Source: Sinomonas albida (GTDB lineage: Bacteria > Actinomycetota > Actinomycetes > Actinomycetales > Micrococcaceae). Taken from it: DNA of 33,019 nt. The stretch is from NCBI RefSeq assembly GCF_004919045.1, contig NZ_SWDW01000023.1:1-33019 (forward strand), in the 5' to 3' direction. Below the pieces are notes generated by a model. The model saw only the letters and a program-made list of their open reading frames with translations. It was not told where the DNA came from and ran no database searches. How positions within the stretch are numbered: position 1 is the first letter of the stretch; each line of letters begins with the position of its first letter. Below, piece after piece: positions 10,328 through 18,668 of the stretch. A program made the position numbers and the translations under genes.

Positions 10328-11365
10328 ATGGCCCCCCGCGCGCAGAAGGCGCCCACTCCAACGATGAAGGACGTGGGCGTGCTGGCGGGCGTGTCGCAGA
10401 GTACCGTCTCCCACGTCGTGAACCGGACCGGGAAGATTCCGCCCGAGACGGAGCAGCGGGTGCGGGATGCCATTGAGCAACTTGGCTTTCGCCCCAATGA
10501 GACGGCACGCAATCTGCGCCTCCAGCGGAGCCGCACGATCGGCCTGGTGACAGACAGGATCGCGTCGTCGCCGTATGCCGGCAAGGTGCTCCGCGGGGCC
10601 GAGGAGTACGCGTGGGAGCGCGACTACCTGCTGCTCCTCGTCGACGCGAAGCAGGACACGAACATCGAGGCTGCGGCCGTGGACACGCTCCTCGCGCGCC
10701 AGGTCGATGGCCTCCTGTACGCGGCGATGTCGTGGCACGAGGTGGACACCCCAGACAGCTTCTCCTCGCTGCCGTCCCTGCTCATCAACGCGTGGCACTC
10801 GCCGCGGCGGGCCGTGCCGGCTGTGGTCCCGGACGAGGTGCACGGTGGGCGGCTCGCCGCCCGCGCCGTCCTCAAGGAGGGCCATCGGCGCATCGCGTAC
10901 CTCGGAGGCCCGGTGGACGATCCCGCGCGCATCGAGCGCGAACGGGGCTTCCGCGAAGAGCTCGCCGCGCAGCAGGTTCCCGTCAACGAGGCGTGGATCT
11001 ACACCGGCAACTACCAGATGAGGTCGGCCTACGCGCTGACCCACAGCATTCTCGATGCAAGGGAGGACATCACGGCGTTCGTCTGCGGCAACGACCGCAT
11101 GGCCGCGGGAGCCCTCCTCGCCGCACTCCAGCGGGGACTTCGCGTCCCCGAGGACCTGTCCCTCGTCGGCTACGACGACCAGGAGGAGTTCGCAGACGAG
11201 GTAACGCCCGCGCTCACGACCGTCACGATTCCGCATTACGAGATGGGCCGGGTTGCCGCCGAGCAGCTTCTCGGGTCGCTGGAAAGCGGCGTGGCACCCG
11301 TCGGGGCTACGGTTCCCAACCAGCTCATCCTCCGCGATTCGATCGCGGCTCCGCGCCGCGCGTAG
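10328..11365 (+). CDS. LacI-family transcriptional regulator, probable fructan/fructoside operon repressor
   Basis: 345 residues. The N-terminal LacI helix-turn-helix is clear (MKDVGVLAGVSQSTVSHVVN, residues 13-32, with the hinge region following), and the rest is a periplasmic-binding-protein-like sensor domain with the family blocks AYLGGP and the C-terminal LVGYDDQEEF. The start was placed at ATG 10328 because the helix-turn-helix begins just after it and the upstream in-frame sequence is repeat DNA. It lies 91 bp upstream of, and in the same direction as, an ABC-sugar transport and GH32 operon whose promoter contains a paired palindrome. It most likely represses that operon until a fructose-containing sugar binds. 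The effector is inferred from the neighbours only. Confidence 0.88.
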   Translation: MAPRAQKAPTPTMKDVGVLAGVSQSTVSHVVNRTGKIPPETEQRVRDAIEQLGFRPNETARNLRLQRSRTIGLVTDRIASSPYAGKVLRGAEEYAWERDYLLLLVDAKQDTNIEAAAVDTLLARQVDGLLYAAMSWHEVDTPDSFSSLPSLLINAWHSPRRAVPAVVPDEVHGGRLAARAVLKEGHRRIAYLGGPVDDPARIERERGFREELAAQQVPVNEAWIYTGNYQMRSAYALTHSILDAREDITAFVCGNDRMAAGALLAALQRGLRVPEDLSLVGYDDQEEFADEVTPALTTVTIPHYEMGRVAAEQLLGSLESGVAPVGATVPNQLILRDSIAAPRRA

Positions 11366-11384
11366 GCGCCTCCGCGTAACACCC

Positions 11385-11390
11385 TTGACA
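11385..11390 (+). promoter_or_regulatory. -35 element of the sugar operon
   Basis: A perfect TTGACA. With a 17-nt spacer the -10 would be CACACT (11408-11413), which is weak, and transcription would start near 11420, inside the first operator copy. The -10 is therefore uncertain but the arrangement fits repression by steric block. Confidence 0.55.
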
Positions 11391-11415
11391 TAGGAGGGGA
11401 CCTAGATCACACTCG

Positions 11416-11442
11416 TTCATACGTATTATTCATACGTATGAA
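11416..11442 (+). promoter_or_regulatory. Paired LacI-type operator
   Basis: Two copies of TTCATACGTAT begin at 11416 and 11429. The second extends to a perfect 14-bp palindrome TTCATACGTATGAA (11429-11442) with the central CG typical of LacI-family operators. The A/T content contrasts sharply with the GC-rich surroundings. The pair sits between the -35 and the start codon of the sugar-binding protein gene, downstream of an adjacent LacI gene. Confidence 0.75.
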
Positions 11443-11456
11443 CAGAGAGGTTCAAT

Positions 11457-12857
11457 ATGAGTTCCCTCCTTTCCCAAGCGGTTTCCCGACGATCCGTCCT
11501 CATCGGCGGGGCGGCCCTTCTCGGCACCGCAGGGCTGTCTGCGTGCTCGCCGGGCAATGCTGGCTCGGCCGGCGGATCGAAGACCCTGAACGTCGCGTAC
11601 TTCGGCACGCAGCAGCAGGCGGACAAGACGGCGAAGGTCGCCGACGCGTTCATCAAGGCCAACCCCGGTGTGACGGTCAAGTTCAACGGGATCAACGGCA
11701 CCGACTGGAACGACTTCTTCACGAAGGTCCTCACCCAGATCGCCGCGGGCAACCCGCCGGACATCGTCTCGGTGGCGACCGAGGGCGTGCAGCTGTTCGC
11801 CCAGAAGAAGCTCGCCCATCCCCTCGACGACTTCATCAAGCGTGACAAGGACCAGCTCGCGCCCTACTTCAAGGACGTCCACCCGGCCCTTGTGGAAGCG
11901 ATGATGTACCAGGGCAACCTCTACGAGCTGCCCACCGACTTCAACGCCGGCAACATGTACTTCAACACGTCGCTCCTCAAGAAGTCCGGGCTCGAGGTGC
12001 CGCAGGCGGACTGGACCATGGACGACTTCAAGTCTGTCGCGGCCGCCATCAAGAAGAACCCCGACACGGTTCCGTTCGACTGGGTGGTCCGGCTGTGGGG
12101 CTCGTGGACGTCCTCCATGTACGCGAACGGCGGCAATCTGGTCACCGAGGGCAAGTACGACGGCGGCGACTGGCTCTGGAGCCAGTTCTACTCGGGCGAT
12201 CCTGCCGCGCAGGGCCGCAAGGGCGGCTGGAAGTGGGGCGCCCCAACGGCCAACTCGGACGCCGTGGTCGAGTCGCTCGACCTCATGGTCGAGCTCGCGA
12301 ACAGCGGCCTCTCGGCGAAGCCGGACGTCGGCGGCGGTTCGACCCTGCAGGGCCTCTTCTCGAACAACAAGATCGGCATGGCGATCGGCGGCGGCTTCTG
12401 GGCCGGCGGTCTGCACAACGCGGGGATGGGCCCGGACGCGTTCGACGTGCAGTACTTCCCGAAGTGGAAGGTCCAGCGGCACCTCTTCGGAACCGGCGGC
12501 TACGGCATCTTCGAGTCGTCGAAGAACAAGGATCTCGCCTGGGAGTTCCTCAAGTCGCTCGTCGAGCCCTCCGCGATCGACATCCTCACGGCGGGCAACT
12601 CGACGACGCCCTCGCGCCGGTCGATGATGACCGCGGACCGGTACGCGCCCACAGGGCCCAAGAACTGGAAGGTGTTCTACCACACGCTGGACAAGCTGCC
12701 GAACACCGCCCCCATCCCGGCCCCGCCGTACTACAACGCCATGGCGAACGCGCTCAACCAGCGCACCACGGAGGCGATGTCCTCGGGCAGGGCCAAGTCC
12801 GCTCTGGACGGTCTCCAGAAGGACCTCGAGACCGCCGCGGCCTCGATCGGAAGCTAG
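11457..12857 (+). CDS. ABC transporter sugar-binding lipoprotein (family 1 solute-binding protein)
   Basis: A 466-residue extracytoplasmic receptor. The N-terminus carries twin arginines (R11-R12) before a hydrophobic stretch and a lipobox LSAC with Cys30, so it is exported, possibly by Tat, and lipid-anchored. The mature part has the pattern of family 1 solute-binding proteins: VADAFIKANPGVTVKF, then NPPDIVSVATEG, and GLFSNNKIGMAIGG with aromatic residues around the ligand cleft. It starts at ATG 11457 with AGAGAGG 6 nt upstream. It is the first gene of an operon with two permeases and a GH32 enzyme; the ligand is therefore probably a fructan-derived oligosaccharide or sucrose. No ATPase gene accompanies the set. 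Confidence 0.92.
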   Translation: MSSLLSQAVSRRSVLIGGAALLGTAGLSACSPGNAGSAGGSKTLNVAYFGTQQQADKTAKVADAFIKANPGVTVKFNGINGTDWNDFFTKVLTQIAAGNPPDIVSVATEGVQLFAQKKLAHPLDDFIKRDKDQLAPYFKDVHPALVEAMMYQGNLYELPTDFNAGNMYFNTSLLKKSGLEVPQADWTMDDFKSVAAAIKKNPDTVPFDWVVRLWGSWTSSMYANGGNLVTEGKYDGGDWLWSQFYSGDPAAQGRKGGWKWGAPTANSDAVVESLDLMVELANSGLSAKPDVGGGSTLQGLFSNNKIGMAIGGGFWAGGLHNAGMGPDAFDVQYFPKWKVQRHLFGTGGYGIFESSKNKDLAWEFLKSLVEPSAIDILTAGNSTTPSRRSMMTADRYAPTGPKNWKVFYHTLDKLPNTAPIPAPPYYNAMANALNQRTTEAMSSGRAKSALDGLQKDLETAAASIGS

Positions 12858-12859
12858 CC

Positions 12860-13825
12860 ATGTCTGTATCAGCTCTGCGCACCGAGTCCCCTGGGGCCGC
12901 GAGCCCCAGGGGGCCGCAGGCCTCGAGCCGGCGCCGTAACGCCAACCGCGCGCATCGGCGCGAGGCCGCGTTCGGGTGGCTCATGATCTCCCTCTCGGCG
13001 CTCACCATCCTCGTGTTCACGGCGGCTCCGATCGTCTTCACGTTCGTGCTCTCGTTCTTCTCGTGGGACATCATCAGTCCGCCGGAGTTCGTCGGACTCC
13101 AGAACTTCGTCCATCTCTCGTCCGACACGGCCGTCATCCACTCGTTCGGGGTCACCGCGCTGCTCGCTGTCCTGATCGTTGTGCTGCAGATCGTGATCGG
13201 GCTGGCCATGGCCATCCTGGTCCAGCAGCGAGTCTCGACGTGGGCGCGGTCCATCTTCCGCACGGCGTTCTTCCTGCCGCTCCTCGTCTCCGCGGCGTCG
13301 ATCTCGATCGTGTTCAGCTATCTCTTCGACGACCACTTCGGCGTGATCAACTACTACCTCCAGGTCCTGGGCCTGCCCCAGATGCAGTGGCTGAGCTCGC
13401 CCGGAGGGGCTACCGCGACGATCGTCATCGTGGCCGTATGGCAGCAGCTCGGATTCGTGTTCATCCTGTTCGTCGCGGCGCTCGGCTCGCTGCCTAAGGA
13501 TGTCCTCGAGGCCGTCTCGATCGACGGGTCTGGCCCGATCCGGACCTTCTTCTCGATCAAGCTGCCCCTCATCAGCCCGACGATCTTCTTCGCGTCCGTG
13601 ATCGGGCTGATCAACGCGATGCAGATCTTCGACCAGCCCTACGTCATGACGAAGGGCGGCCCCGGCGACGCGACCACCACGACCGTCATGCTCATTTACC
13701 GCACCGCGTTCCAGAACATCCAGTTCGGCTACGGCTCGGCAATCTCGGTGGTCCTGTTCGTCGTGCTGTTGGCCATCACGGGGCTGCAGTTCTACATCTC
13801 CCGGAAGTGGGTGTTCTACTCATGA
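12860..13825 (+). CDS. ABC sugar transporter permease, MalF/UgpA type
   Basis: A 321-residue inner-membrane permease with six predicted helices. The basic N-terminus (SSRRRNANRAHRREA) is cytosolic and the first helix begins near residue 37. The EAA loop that contacts the ATPase is visible as EAVSIDGSGPIRTFFSIKLP. The start ATG at 12860 lies 2 nt after the stop of the binding-protein gene, which fits translational coupling. A much longer upstream extension in the same frame overlaps the preceding gene and was rejected. It pairs with the next gene to form the membrane pore. Confidence 0.92.
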   Translation: MSVSALRTESPGAASPRGPQASSRRRNANRAHRREAAFGWLMISLSALTILVFTAAPIVFTFVLSFFSWDIISPPEFVGLQNFVHLSSDTAVIHSFGVTALLAVLIVVLQIVIGLAMAILVQQRVSTWARSIFRTAFFLPLLVSAASISIVFSYLFDDHFGVINYYLQVLGLPQMQWLSSPGGATATIVIVAVWQQLGFVFILFVAALGSLPKDVLEAVSIDGSGPIRTFFSIKLPLISPTIFFASVIGLINAMQIFDQPYVMTKGGPGDATTTTVMLIYRTAFQNIQFGYGSAISVVLFVVLLAITGLQFYISRKWVFYS

Positions 13826-14709
13826 GCACAGCAACGAAGACTCAGGCCGGGGTAGCCGGCGCGCCGCGATTGCGAGGCTCCCATGTCGTCACGCGCAAGG
13901 TGTGGCGTGGGGTCGGCCTCGTCCTGCTGATCATTATCGCCGCGACGTTCGTGCTGCCCATCCTCTGGACGGTCTCGACGTCGCTCCGCACCCCGGCGGA
14001 GTCGTTCAGCAACCCGCCCCAGTGGTTCCCGCTGGCGCCGGTCTGGTCGAACTACTCGGCCGTGTTCGAGCAGGTCCCGCTCGCGACGTTCTTCCTGAAC
14101 AGCGTGATCGTGACGGGGCTCATCGTGGTCCTCCAGCTCATCACCTCGACGATGAGCGGCTACGCGTTCGCGCTGGTGCGCTTCCGCGGCAAGGGGGCGG
14201 TCTTCGCGATGGTCCTTGCGACCATGATGGTGCCCGCGCAGACCACGATCATCCCGATCTTCATCCTGATTCGCTACCTTGGGCTCTCGGACAACCTCTG
14301 GTCGCTCGTCGTCCCGGCAATCGGGGGAGCGTTCGGGACGTTCCTCATGCGCCAGTACTTCCTCCAGATGCCCGGAGAGCTCGCGGAGGCCGGCCGTGTG
14401 GACGGCGCGTCCAACTTCCAGATCTTCTCGAGGATCTACGTGCCGATCGCGCTCCCGCCCATGGCGACGCTCGCGGTCCTGAACTTCTCCGCCTACTGGA
14501 ACGAGTTCTTCCGGCCGCTCATCTTCCTCCAGTCGACGAACAACTTCACGCTGCCGGTAGGCCTCGTCTCGCTCCAAGGAAACTTTGGGACGGGCAGCAT
14601 CTCGATCGTCCTGGCCGGCGTCGTCGTCGCCCTCATCCCGAGCATCGCCATCTTCCTGCTCGCCCAGCGGTACTTCGTCGAGGGGATCACCGCGGGCTCG
14701 TTCCGCTGA
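13822..14709 (+). CDS. ABC sugar transporter permease, MalG/UgpE type
   Basis: A 295-residue permease with six predicted helices, the MalG-type partner of the upstream permease. The EAA loop reads AEAGRVDGASNFQIFSRIYV followed by PIALPPMATLA. The ATG at 13822 overlaps the upstream TGA in an ATGA arrangement, giving strong translational coupling. GH32 follows after 49 nt. The energy-coupling ATPase must be encoded elsewhere, as in other actinobacterial sugar importers that share one MsiK-type ATPase. Confidence 0.92.
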   Translation: MSTATKTQAGVAGAPRLRGSHVVTRKVWRGVGLVLLIIIAATFVLPILWTVSTSLRTPAESFSNPPQWFPLAPVWSNYSAVFEQVPLATFFLNSVIVTGLIVVLQLITSTMSGYAFALVRFRGKGAVFAMVLATMMVPAQTTIIPIFILIRYLGLSDNLWSLVVPAIGGAFGTFLMRQYFLQMPGELAEAGRVDGASNFQIFSRIYVPIALPPMATLAVLNFSAYWNEFFRPLIFLQSTNNFTLPVGLVSLQGNFGTGSISIVLAGVVVALIPSIAIFLLAQRYFVEGITAGSFR

Positions 14710-14758
14710 CCCCCGCGAGGTGCCCGGTGACGGATTGGACCACCCGTGAAAGAAGACC

Positions 14759-16336
14759 ATGACGCAAGACCACTCGACAGCATCCTTCGCCGAAGGGGCA
14801 TACCGTCCCCGCGTGCACTACACCGCCGCCGACACGTGGATCAATGATCCGAACGGACTCGTCTACGCCGACGGCGTCTACCACCTCTTCTTCCAGAACA
14901 ACCCCTACGGCACGGACCACAGCAACATGTCCTGGGGCCATGCCGTCTCGCCCGATCTGGTCCACTGGCGCGATCGTCCCGTAGCGATCCTGTGCGATGC
15001 GAACGAGCAGATCTTTTCGGGGAGCGCCGTCGTCGACCATGGGAACACGAGCGGCCTGGGCGAGCCCGGGACCGCGCCGCTCGTCGCGGTGTACACGAGC
15101 CACCACACGGACAAGTCGCCGACGCCGGGCATCGAGGCGCAGTCGCTCGCGTACAGTCTCGACGGCGGCGAGACGTGGCGGAAGTACGCTGGCAATCCCG
15201 TCCTCGACAGGGGTTCGGCGGAGTTCCGCGACCCCAAGGTCTTCCGCTACTCGGCGCCGTCCGGGGCGTATTGGGTCATGGTCGCAGTTGAGGCGGTCGA
15301 GCGAAAAGTCGTCTTGTACCGCTCGGACAACCTCATCGAGTGGACGTATCTGAGCGAGTTCACGTCGACGGCGCCCGTGGGCAGGATCTGGGAGTGTCCG
15401 GACCTGTTCCCCCTGCCCGTCGACGGCGATCCAGGGAACACGAAGTGGGTCCTGATCGTCAACGTCACCTACGAGGAGGGGCGGGGCGGAACCGCCGGCC
15501 TCTTCTTCGTCGGGGACTTCGACGGCGTCGCCTTCACCGCCCTCGGAGGACGCGGCTCGACCGGCCGCCAGCCCGAATGGGAGCTCCTTGACTACGGCAG
15601 GGACTTCTACGCGACCGTGTCCTTCAACGATGTACCGGATGGCCGCCGGGTCCTCGTCGGCTGGATGAGCAACTGGGACTACGCCCGGATCCTCCCGACG
15701 TCCCCCTGGCGCGGCGCGATGGCCCTGCCTCGCGAGGCGAGCCTGCACACGGTGGACGGCCGGATCGTCTTGCGGCAGCGCGTCGTGGCGGGGCTCGAGC
15801 CCGGCGGCGCGAGTCGCTCGGTGGGCCGCACCGACATCCCCGCAGGAACGCATCCGCTGGGACTCGCGTGGGGCAGCGGTCCCTGCCTCATCGAGGCAAC
15901 GTTCGACGGCGGGACGTCGGCGGAGTTCGGAATCCTCCTGCGGCAGGGCGGCGCCGAGGCGACCCGGATCGGGTATGACGCCGAGCGGGCGTGCCTGGTC
16001 GTCGATCGGAGGGCATCGGCCAGCACGGACCTCGGGCCTTCCTTCCCCTCGAGGGAGACCGCCCCCGTCGAGCTCGACGGAGGGTCCCTCGAGCTGCAGA
16101 TCTACCTCGACGCTTCGTCGGTCGAGGTCTTCGCGCAGGGCGGCCGGGTGACGGTCACGGACCTCATCTTCCCCGACGCGTCGAGCACGGGAGTGGCGCT
16201 CTATTCGGAGGGCGGGGCCGCCCAGCTCACCGGCCTCACGCTGACGCCGCTCGAGGACACACCGGTAGAGCGGGCCGCCGAATCCCTGAGGGCCGAGGAC
16301 GGGAGGGCATTCAGCCGATCACGGGCGTCAGCGTGA
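14759..16336 (+). CDS. Glycoside hydrolase family 32 beta-fructosidase (levanase/sucrase-like)
   Basis: A 525-residue hydrolase that releases fructose from sucrose, levan- or inulin-type oligosaccharides. GH32 hallmarks are present: WINDPNG with nucleophile D30, FSGS (86-89), RDP (157-159, transition-state stabiliser) and ECPDLF with acid/base E212. The five-bladed propeller is followed by the C-terminal beta-sandwich (SVEVFAQGG, LIFPDASSTGVALYS). No signal peptide is seen, so it acts in the cytoplasm on substrate brought in by the upstream importer. The start ATG 14759 has an A/G-rich AAAGAAG before it. Its last 26 bases overlap the 3' end of the opposite-strand gene. Exact substrate cannot be told from sequence alone. 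Confidence 0.93.
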   Translation: MTQDHSTASFAEGAYRPRVHYTAADTWINDPNGLVYADGVYHLFFQNNPYGTDHSNMSWGHAVSPDLVHWRDRPVAILCDANEQIFSGSAVVDHGNTSGLGEPGTAPLVAVYTSHHTDKSPTPGIEAQSLAYSLDGGETWRKYAGNPVLDRGSAEFRDPKVFRYSAPSGAYWVMVAVEAVERKVVLYRSDNLIEWTYLSEFTSTAPVGRIWECPDLFPLPVDGDPGNTKWVLIVNVTYEEGRGGTAGLFFVGDFDGVAFTALGGRGSTGRQPEWELLDYGRDFYATVSFNDVPDGRRVLVGWMSNWDYARILPTSPWRGAMALPREASLHTVDGRIVLRQRVVAGLEPGGASRSVGRTDIPAGTHPLGLAWGSGPCLIEATFDGGTSAEFGILLRQGGAEATRIGYDAERACLVVDRRASASTDLGPSFPSRETAPVELDGGSLELQIYLDASSVEVFAQGGRVTVTDLIFPDASSTGVALYSEGGAAQLTGLTLTPLEDTPVERAAESLRAEDGRAFSRSRASA

Positions 16337-17378
16337 TCGTCGAGCCCGAGACGTCCATCTTCATGGTGAAAGTGAAGCCGCGGTCCACCGAGAGCTGGCT
16401 CTGCCGTCCCGTGAACAGGTCGATCTGCTGTGCCGTGAGATGGGCCTTGCCCGCGAGCGGCGCGACGGTCCACTGGCCGTTGTACGGCGTGACGCTCGCC
16501 TTCGGGTAGTCAGAGATGCCCCACGCGATCGAGCCGTCCACGATCCTGTTGCCGGTTACGAAGGAGAAGGGGCACGCCGGCTGGAGCTGCTGCTTCGATG
16601 AGGCGGTCTTGGCGCAGTCGTCGAGGAATTCCTTCGCCTTTGCCTCGATCGCGCCGGTCAGGGCCGGCGTGGCCTTCGTCTCGAGCGCGAGGTGCGCCTG
16701 GGTGTTGCGCTGCGTGGCCACGGCGGACTTGGGGTCGGCGGCGAAATATTGGCCGGCAAGGGAGCCCACGTAGCTGCCCGGGTAGAACACGGGGAACGAG
16801 TTGTGGCCCGAGGGCATGTTCACGGCGGCCCCGTTGAGCGTCGCGCGGGTCGAGTTGACCACCGTGGCCTCCACCGTGGGAAGCGCGGCCGGCACGATGC
16901 TCCATTGAGGGAAGAACAGCCAGTCGGTGCCGGTCTGCTCGACGAGGAAGTCGCTCGTGTAGTTCGCGCCGCCCGACGTGAACGTGACCGGCACGTCCTG
17001 CCGGCCGTCGGCCGCGGCCTTCGGCTCGCCCACCGTGAGGTTCTGGACGCGGGACATCGAGTCGCGCAGGGGCGCGCCGTCGAGCATCGCCGCGCTGCCG
17101 GGAGGCACTTGGGCGCGCAGCGCACCGAGGGCCCGCGCGCCGTCGCCCGCCTGGAGCGCTGCGAGGTAGGCGCGCACAGGCTGGGCCGGGCCGCTCGCTC
17201 CCTTGACGGCGGAGATCGCCGCGATCGCCGCCACGATGGCCAGCACGAGGGCCGCTCCCCAGAGGAGCGAGACGCGGGTGATGGTCTGGGAAGTGGTGGG
17301 GGAGGCGTCCAGTTCGGACACGCCGGGCGCCGGCACGGTCAGCTCCGACGGCGGGCGGTCGGGGCTGGCGCCACGCAC
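16311..17378 (-). CDS. Single-pass membrane-anchored protein of unknown function
   Basis: 355 residues from GTG 17378. A proline-rich cytosolic N-terminus of about 35 residues leads to one membrane helix (about 36-58, LLWGAALVLAIVAAIAAISAV) and a roughly 300-residue outer domain. That domain begins with a short alpha-rich part (VRAYLAALQAGDGARALGAL), which resembles lumazine-binding/DUF4878-like modules, and two later cysteines (CAKTAS, PACPF) could form a disulphide. I do not recognise a family. The true start may be ATG 17419: it has a leaderless-type TAGGCT 6 nt upstream and encodes a plausible N-terminus, but is out of frame with this ORF by one base at a GGGG run (17380-17383). It is therefore either a start at GTG 17378 or a frameshifted 5' end. 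Confidence 0.7.
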   Translation of the reverse strand: MRGASPDRPPSELTVPAPGVSELDASPTTSQTITRVSLLWGAALVLAIVAAIAAISAVKGASGPAQPVRAYLAALQAGDGARALGALRAQVPPGSAAMLDGAPLRDSMSRVQNLTVGEPKAAADGRQDVPVTFTSGGANYTSDFLVEQTGTDWLFFPQWSIVPAALPTVEATVVNSTRATLNGAAVNMPSGHNSFPVFYPGSYVGSLAGQYFAADPKSAVATQRNTQAHLALETKATPALTGAIEAKAKEFLDDCAKTASSKQQLQPACPFSFVTGNRIVDGSIAWGISDYPKASVTPYNGQWTVAPLAGKAHLTAQQIDLFTGRQSQLSVDRGFTFTMKMDVSGSTITLTPVIG

Positions 17379-17425
17379 AGGGGCGCCGTGGGTTCGTCCG
17401 TCGCGGTCAGATCAAGCATGCGGCC

Positions 17426-17431
17426 AGCCTA
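17426..17431 (-). promoter_or_regulatory. Candidate leaderless -10 box for the membrane-anchored protein gene
   Basis: On the minus strand TAGGCT is followed by 6 nt and ATG at 17419. The ATG opens a 26-codon frame that is one base out of register with the main ORF, so the site is convincing only if the run at 17380-17383 is one base short. Confidence 0.35.
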
Positions 17432-17461
17432 GCGGGCCGGGCTCGGCGAGAGTTGTCATAC

Positions 17462-17583
17462 GCGGTGGGCGCGGTGGGCGCGGTGGGGACGCGGCCTGGC
17501 GACGAGCAGCGCAACAGGCGAACGCGCGGGGCTACGAGAGCAACGCTGCACCAGGCGGACGCGCGCGGCTACGAGAGCAGCGC
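17462..17583. repeat. Short repeats spanning the 3' end of the AEC transporter gene
   Basis: Three 9-bp units GCGGTGGG(C/G) lie at 17462-17488. A 37-bp imperfect direct repeat lies at 17547-17583 and about 17510-17546, with a partial third copy beyond it. Each full copy contains the minus-strand string GCTCTCGTAG, so the stop codon region of the transporter gene is duplicated downstream of the real stop. No gene lies in the 17379-17568 gap. Confidence 0.75.
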
Positions 17584-18504
17584 CGCCATGACGGCCATCG
17601 CGGGAACGGCCACGACCGTGGTGATGAGCACGGTGTCCTTCGCGACGACGAGGCCGTGCTGGTAGCGCTGCGCGGCAACATACACGTTCTGCGCCGTCGG
17701 CAGCGCGGCCGTGACCACGCCGGCGAACAGTGCATGCCCGTCGAGGCCCAGGGCGAAGCGCGCGAAGAAGTAGGCGATGAGCGGGTGGAGCACGAGCTTG
17801 AGGCTGGTGGCGATGAGCGTGTCGGTGCGGCGCCCGTCGTCGGCCCGGAGCGGGCGCGAGCCGTGCAGCGAGATGCCGAACGCGATGAGGATCGCCGGAA
17901 TCGAGGCGCCGCCGATGAGGTGGATGGGCTGGGCGATGAGGTCCGGCAGCTTCCAGCCCGTCGCGGCGAGGACGAGCCCAATCATCGAGCCGATGATGTT
18001 CGGGTTCGTCACGACAGGGAGCACGAATTGGAGTGCCCGGGCGGCACCGGGCTTCGCGGTCGCGGTGGTGCCGTCGAGCATGAGCAGGTACGACGGCGTG
18101 AACAGCGCGAGCTGGAAGATGAGTAGGGGAGCCACGTAGCTTGCGTCGCCGAGCACGAAGACCGAGATCGGGATGCCGAGGTTGGCTGCATTCGCGACCG
18201 AGGAGCTCATGGACGCGATGAGCGACTCGGGCAGGTCGCGCCGCCGAACCCAGCGGAATACGGCGATCGAGACGAGGCCCACCGCGACGGAGCTCACCAT
18301 GATCACGAGCAGATGCGTCGAGAAGATGGACCGGAGATCCGCCTTGCTGAGCGTCTCGAGGAGCAGGGCGGGGCTCGCGACGAAGAACGAGAGCCGGCTC
18401 AGAACCCCCTGGGCGCCTTCGCCGAGCAGGTTCTTGCGGGCAATGAACCACCCGCTGCCGATGATGACCCAGACGACGAAGAATCCGGCGAGTACCCCTA
18501 GCAC
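17569..18504 (-). CDS. AEC-family transporter (auxin efflux carrier family)
   Basis: A 311-residue protein of about ten predicted membrane helices in the bacterial AEC family, whose members export or exchange small organic acids such as malate. Typical features are the paired five-helix halves, the motif ANAANLGIPI in the first half with TNPNIIGSMIGL in the middle, and AALPTAQNVYVAA in the second half. A cytosolic loop rich in charged residues (SRPLRADDGRRTD) separates the halves. The start is GTG 18504 with GAGG 8 nt upstream. It is divergent from the second LacI regulator across a 164-bp gap, so that regulator may control it. The substrate is unknown. Confidence 0.88.
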   Translation of the reverse strand: MLGVLAGFFVVWVIIGSGWFIARKNLLGEGAQGVLSRLSFFVASPALLLETLSKADLRSIFSTHLLVIMVSSVAVGLVSIAVFRWVRRRDLPESLIASMSSSVANAANLGIPISVFVLGDASYVAPLLIFQLALFTPSYLLMLDGTTATAKPGAARALQFVLPVVTNPNIIGSMIGLVLAATGWKLPDLIAQPIHLIGGASIPAILIAFGISLHGSRPLRADDGRRTDTLIATSLKLVLHPLIAYFFARFALGLDGHALFAGVVTAALPTAQNVYVAAQRYQHGLVVAKDTVLITTVVAVPAMAVMAALLS

Positions 18505-18668
18505 GCGCGGCCCTCGGCCACGCGGGTCAGGAATCGATTTCTCAGGGGCACGCCCCTAGCTTAGCGGCCCCGTGGGACAGCCTCGCGCGGCGAGGCCGCC
18601 GGAGGTGCCAGAATCGACACACAGCACACTACGGGCGTCATCGACGCGGTGATGGAAGGGAGGCGGGC

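Noticed and set aside
9163-10584. A 473-codon minus-strand open frame
   Set aside because: It is the antisense shadow of the NHL and LacI genes and of the 22-bp array; composition is Arg/Ala-rich nonsense.
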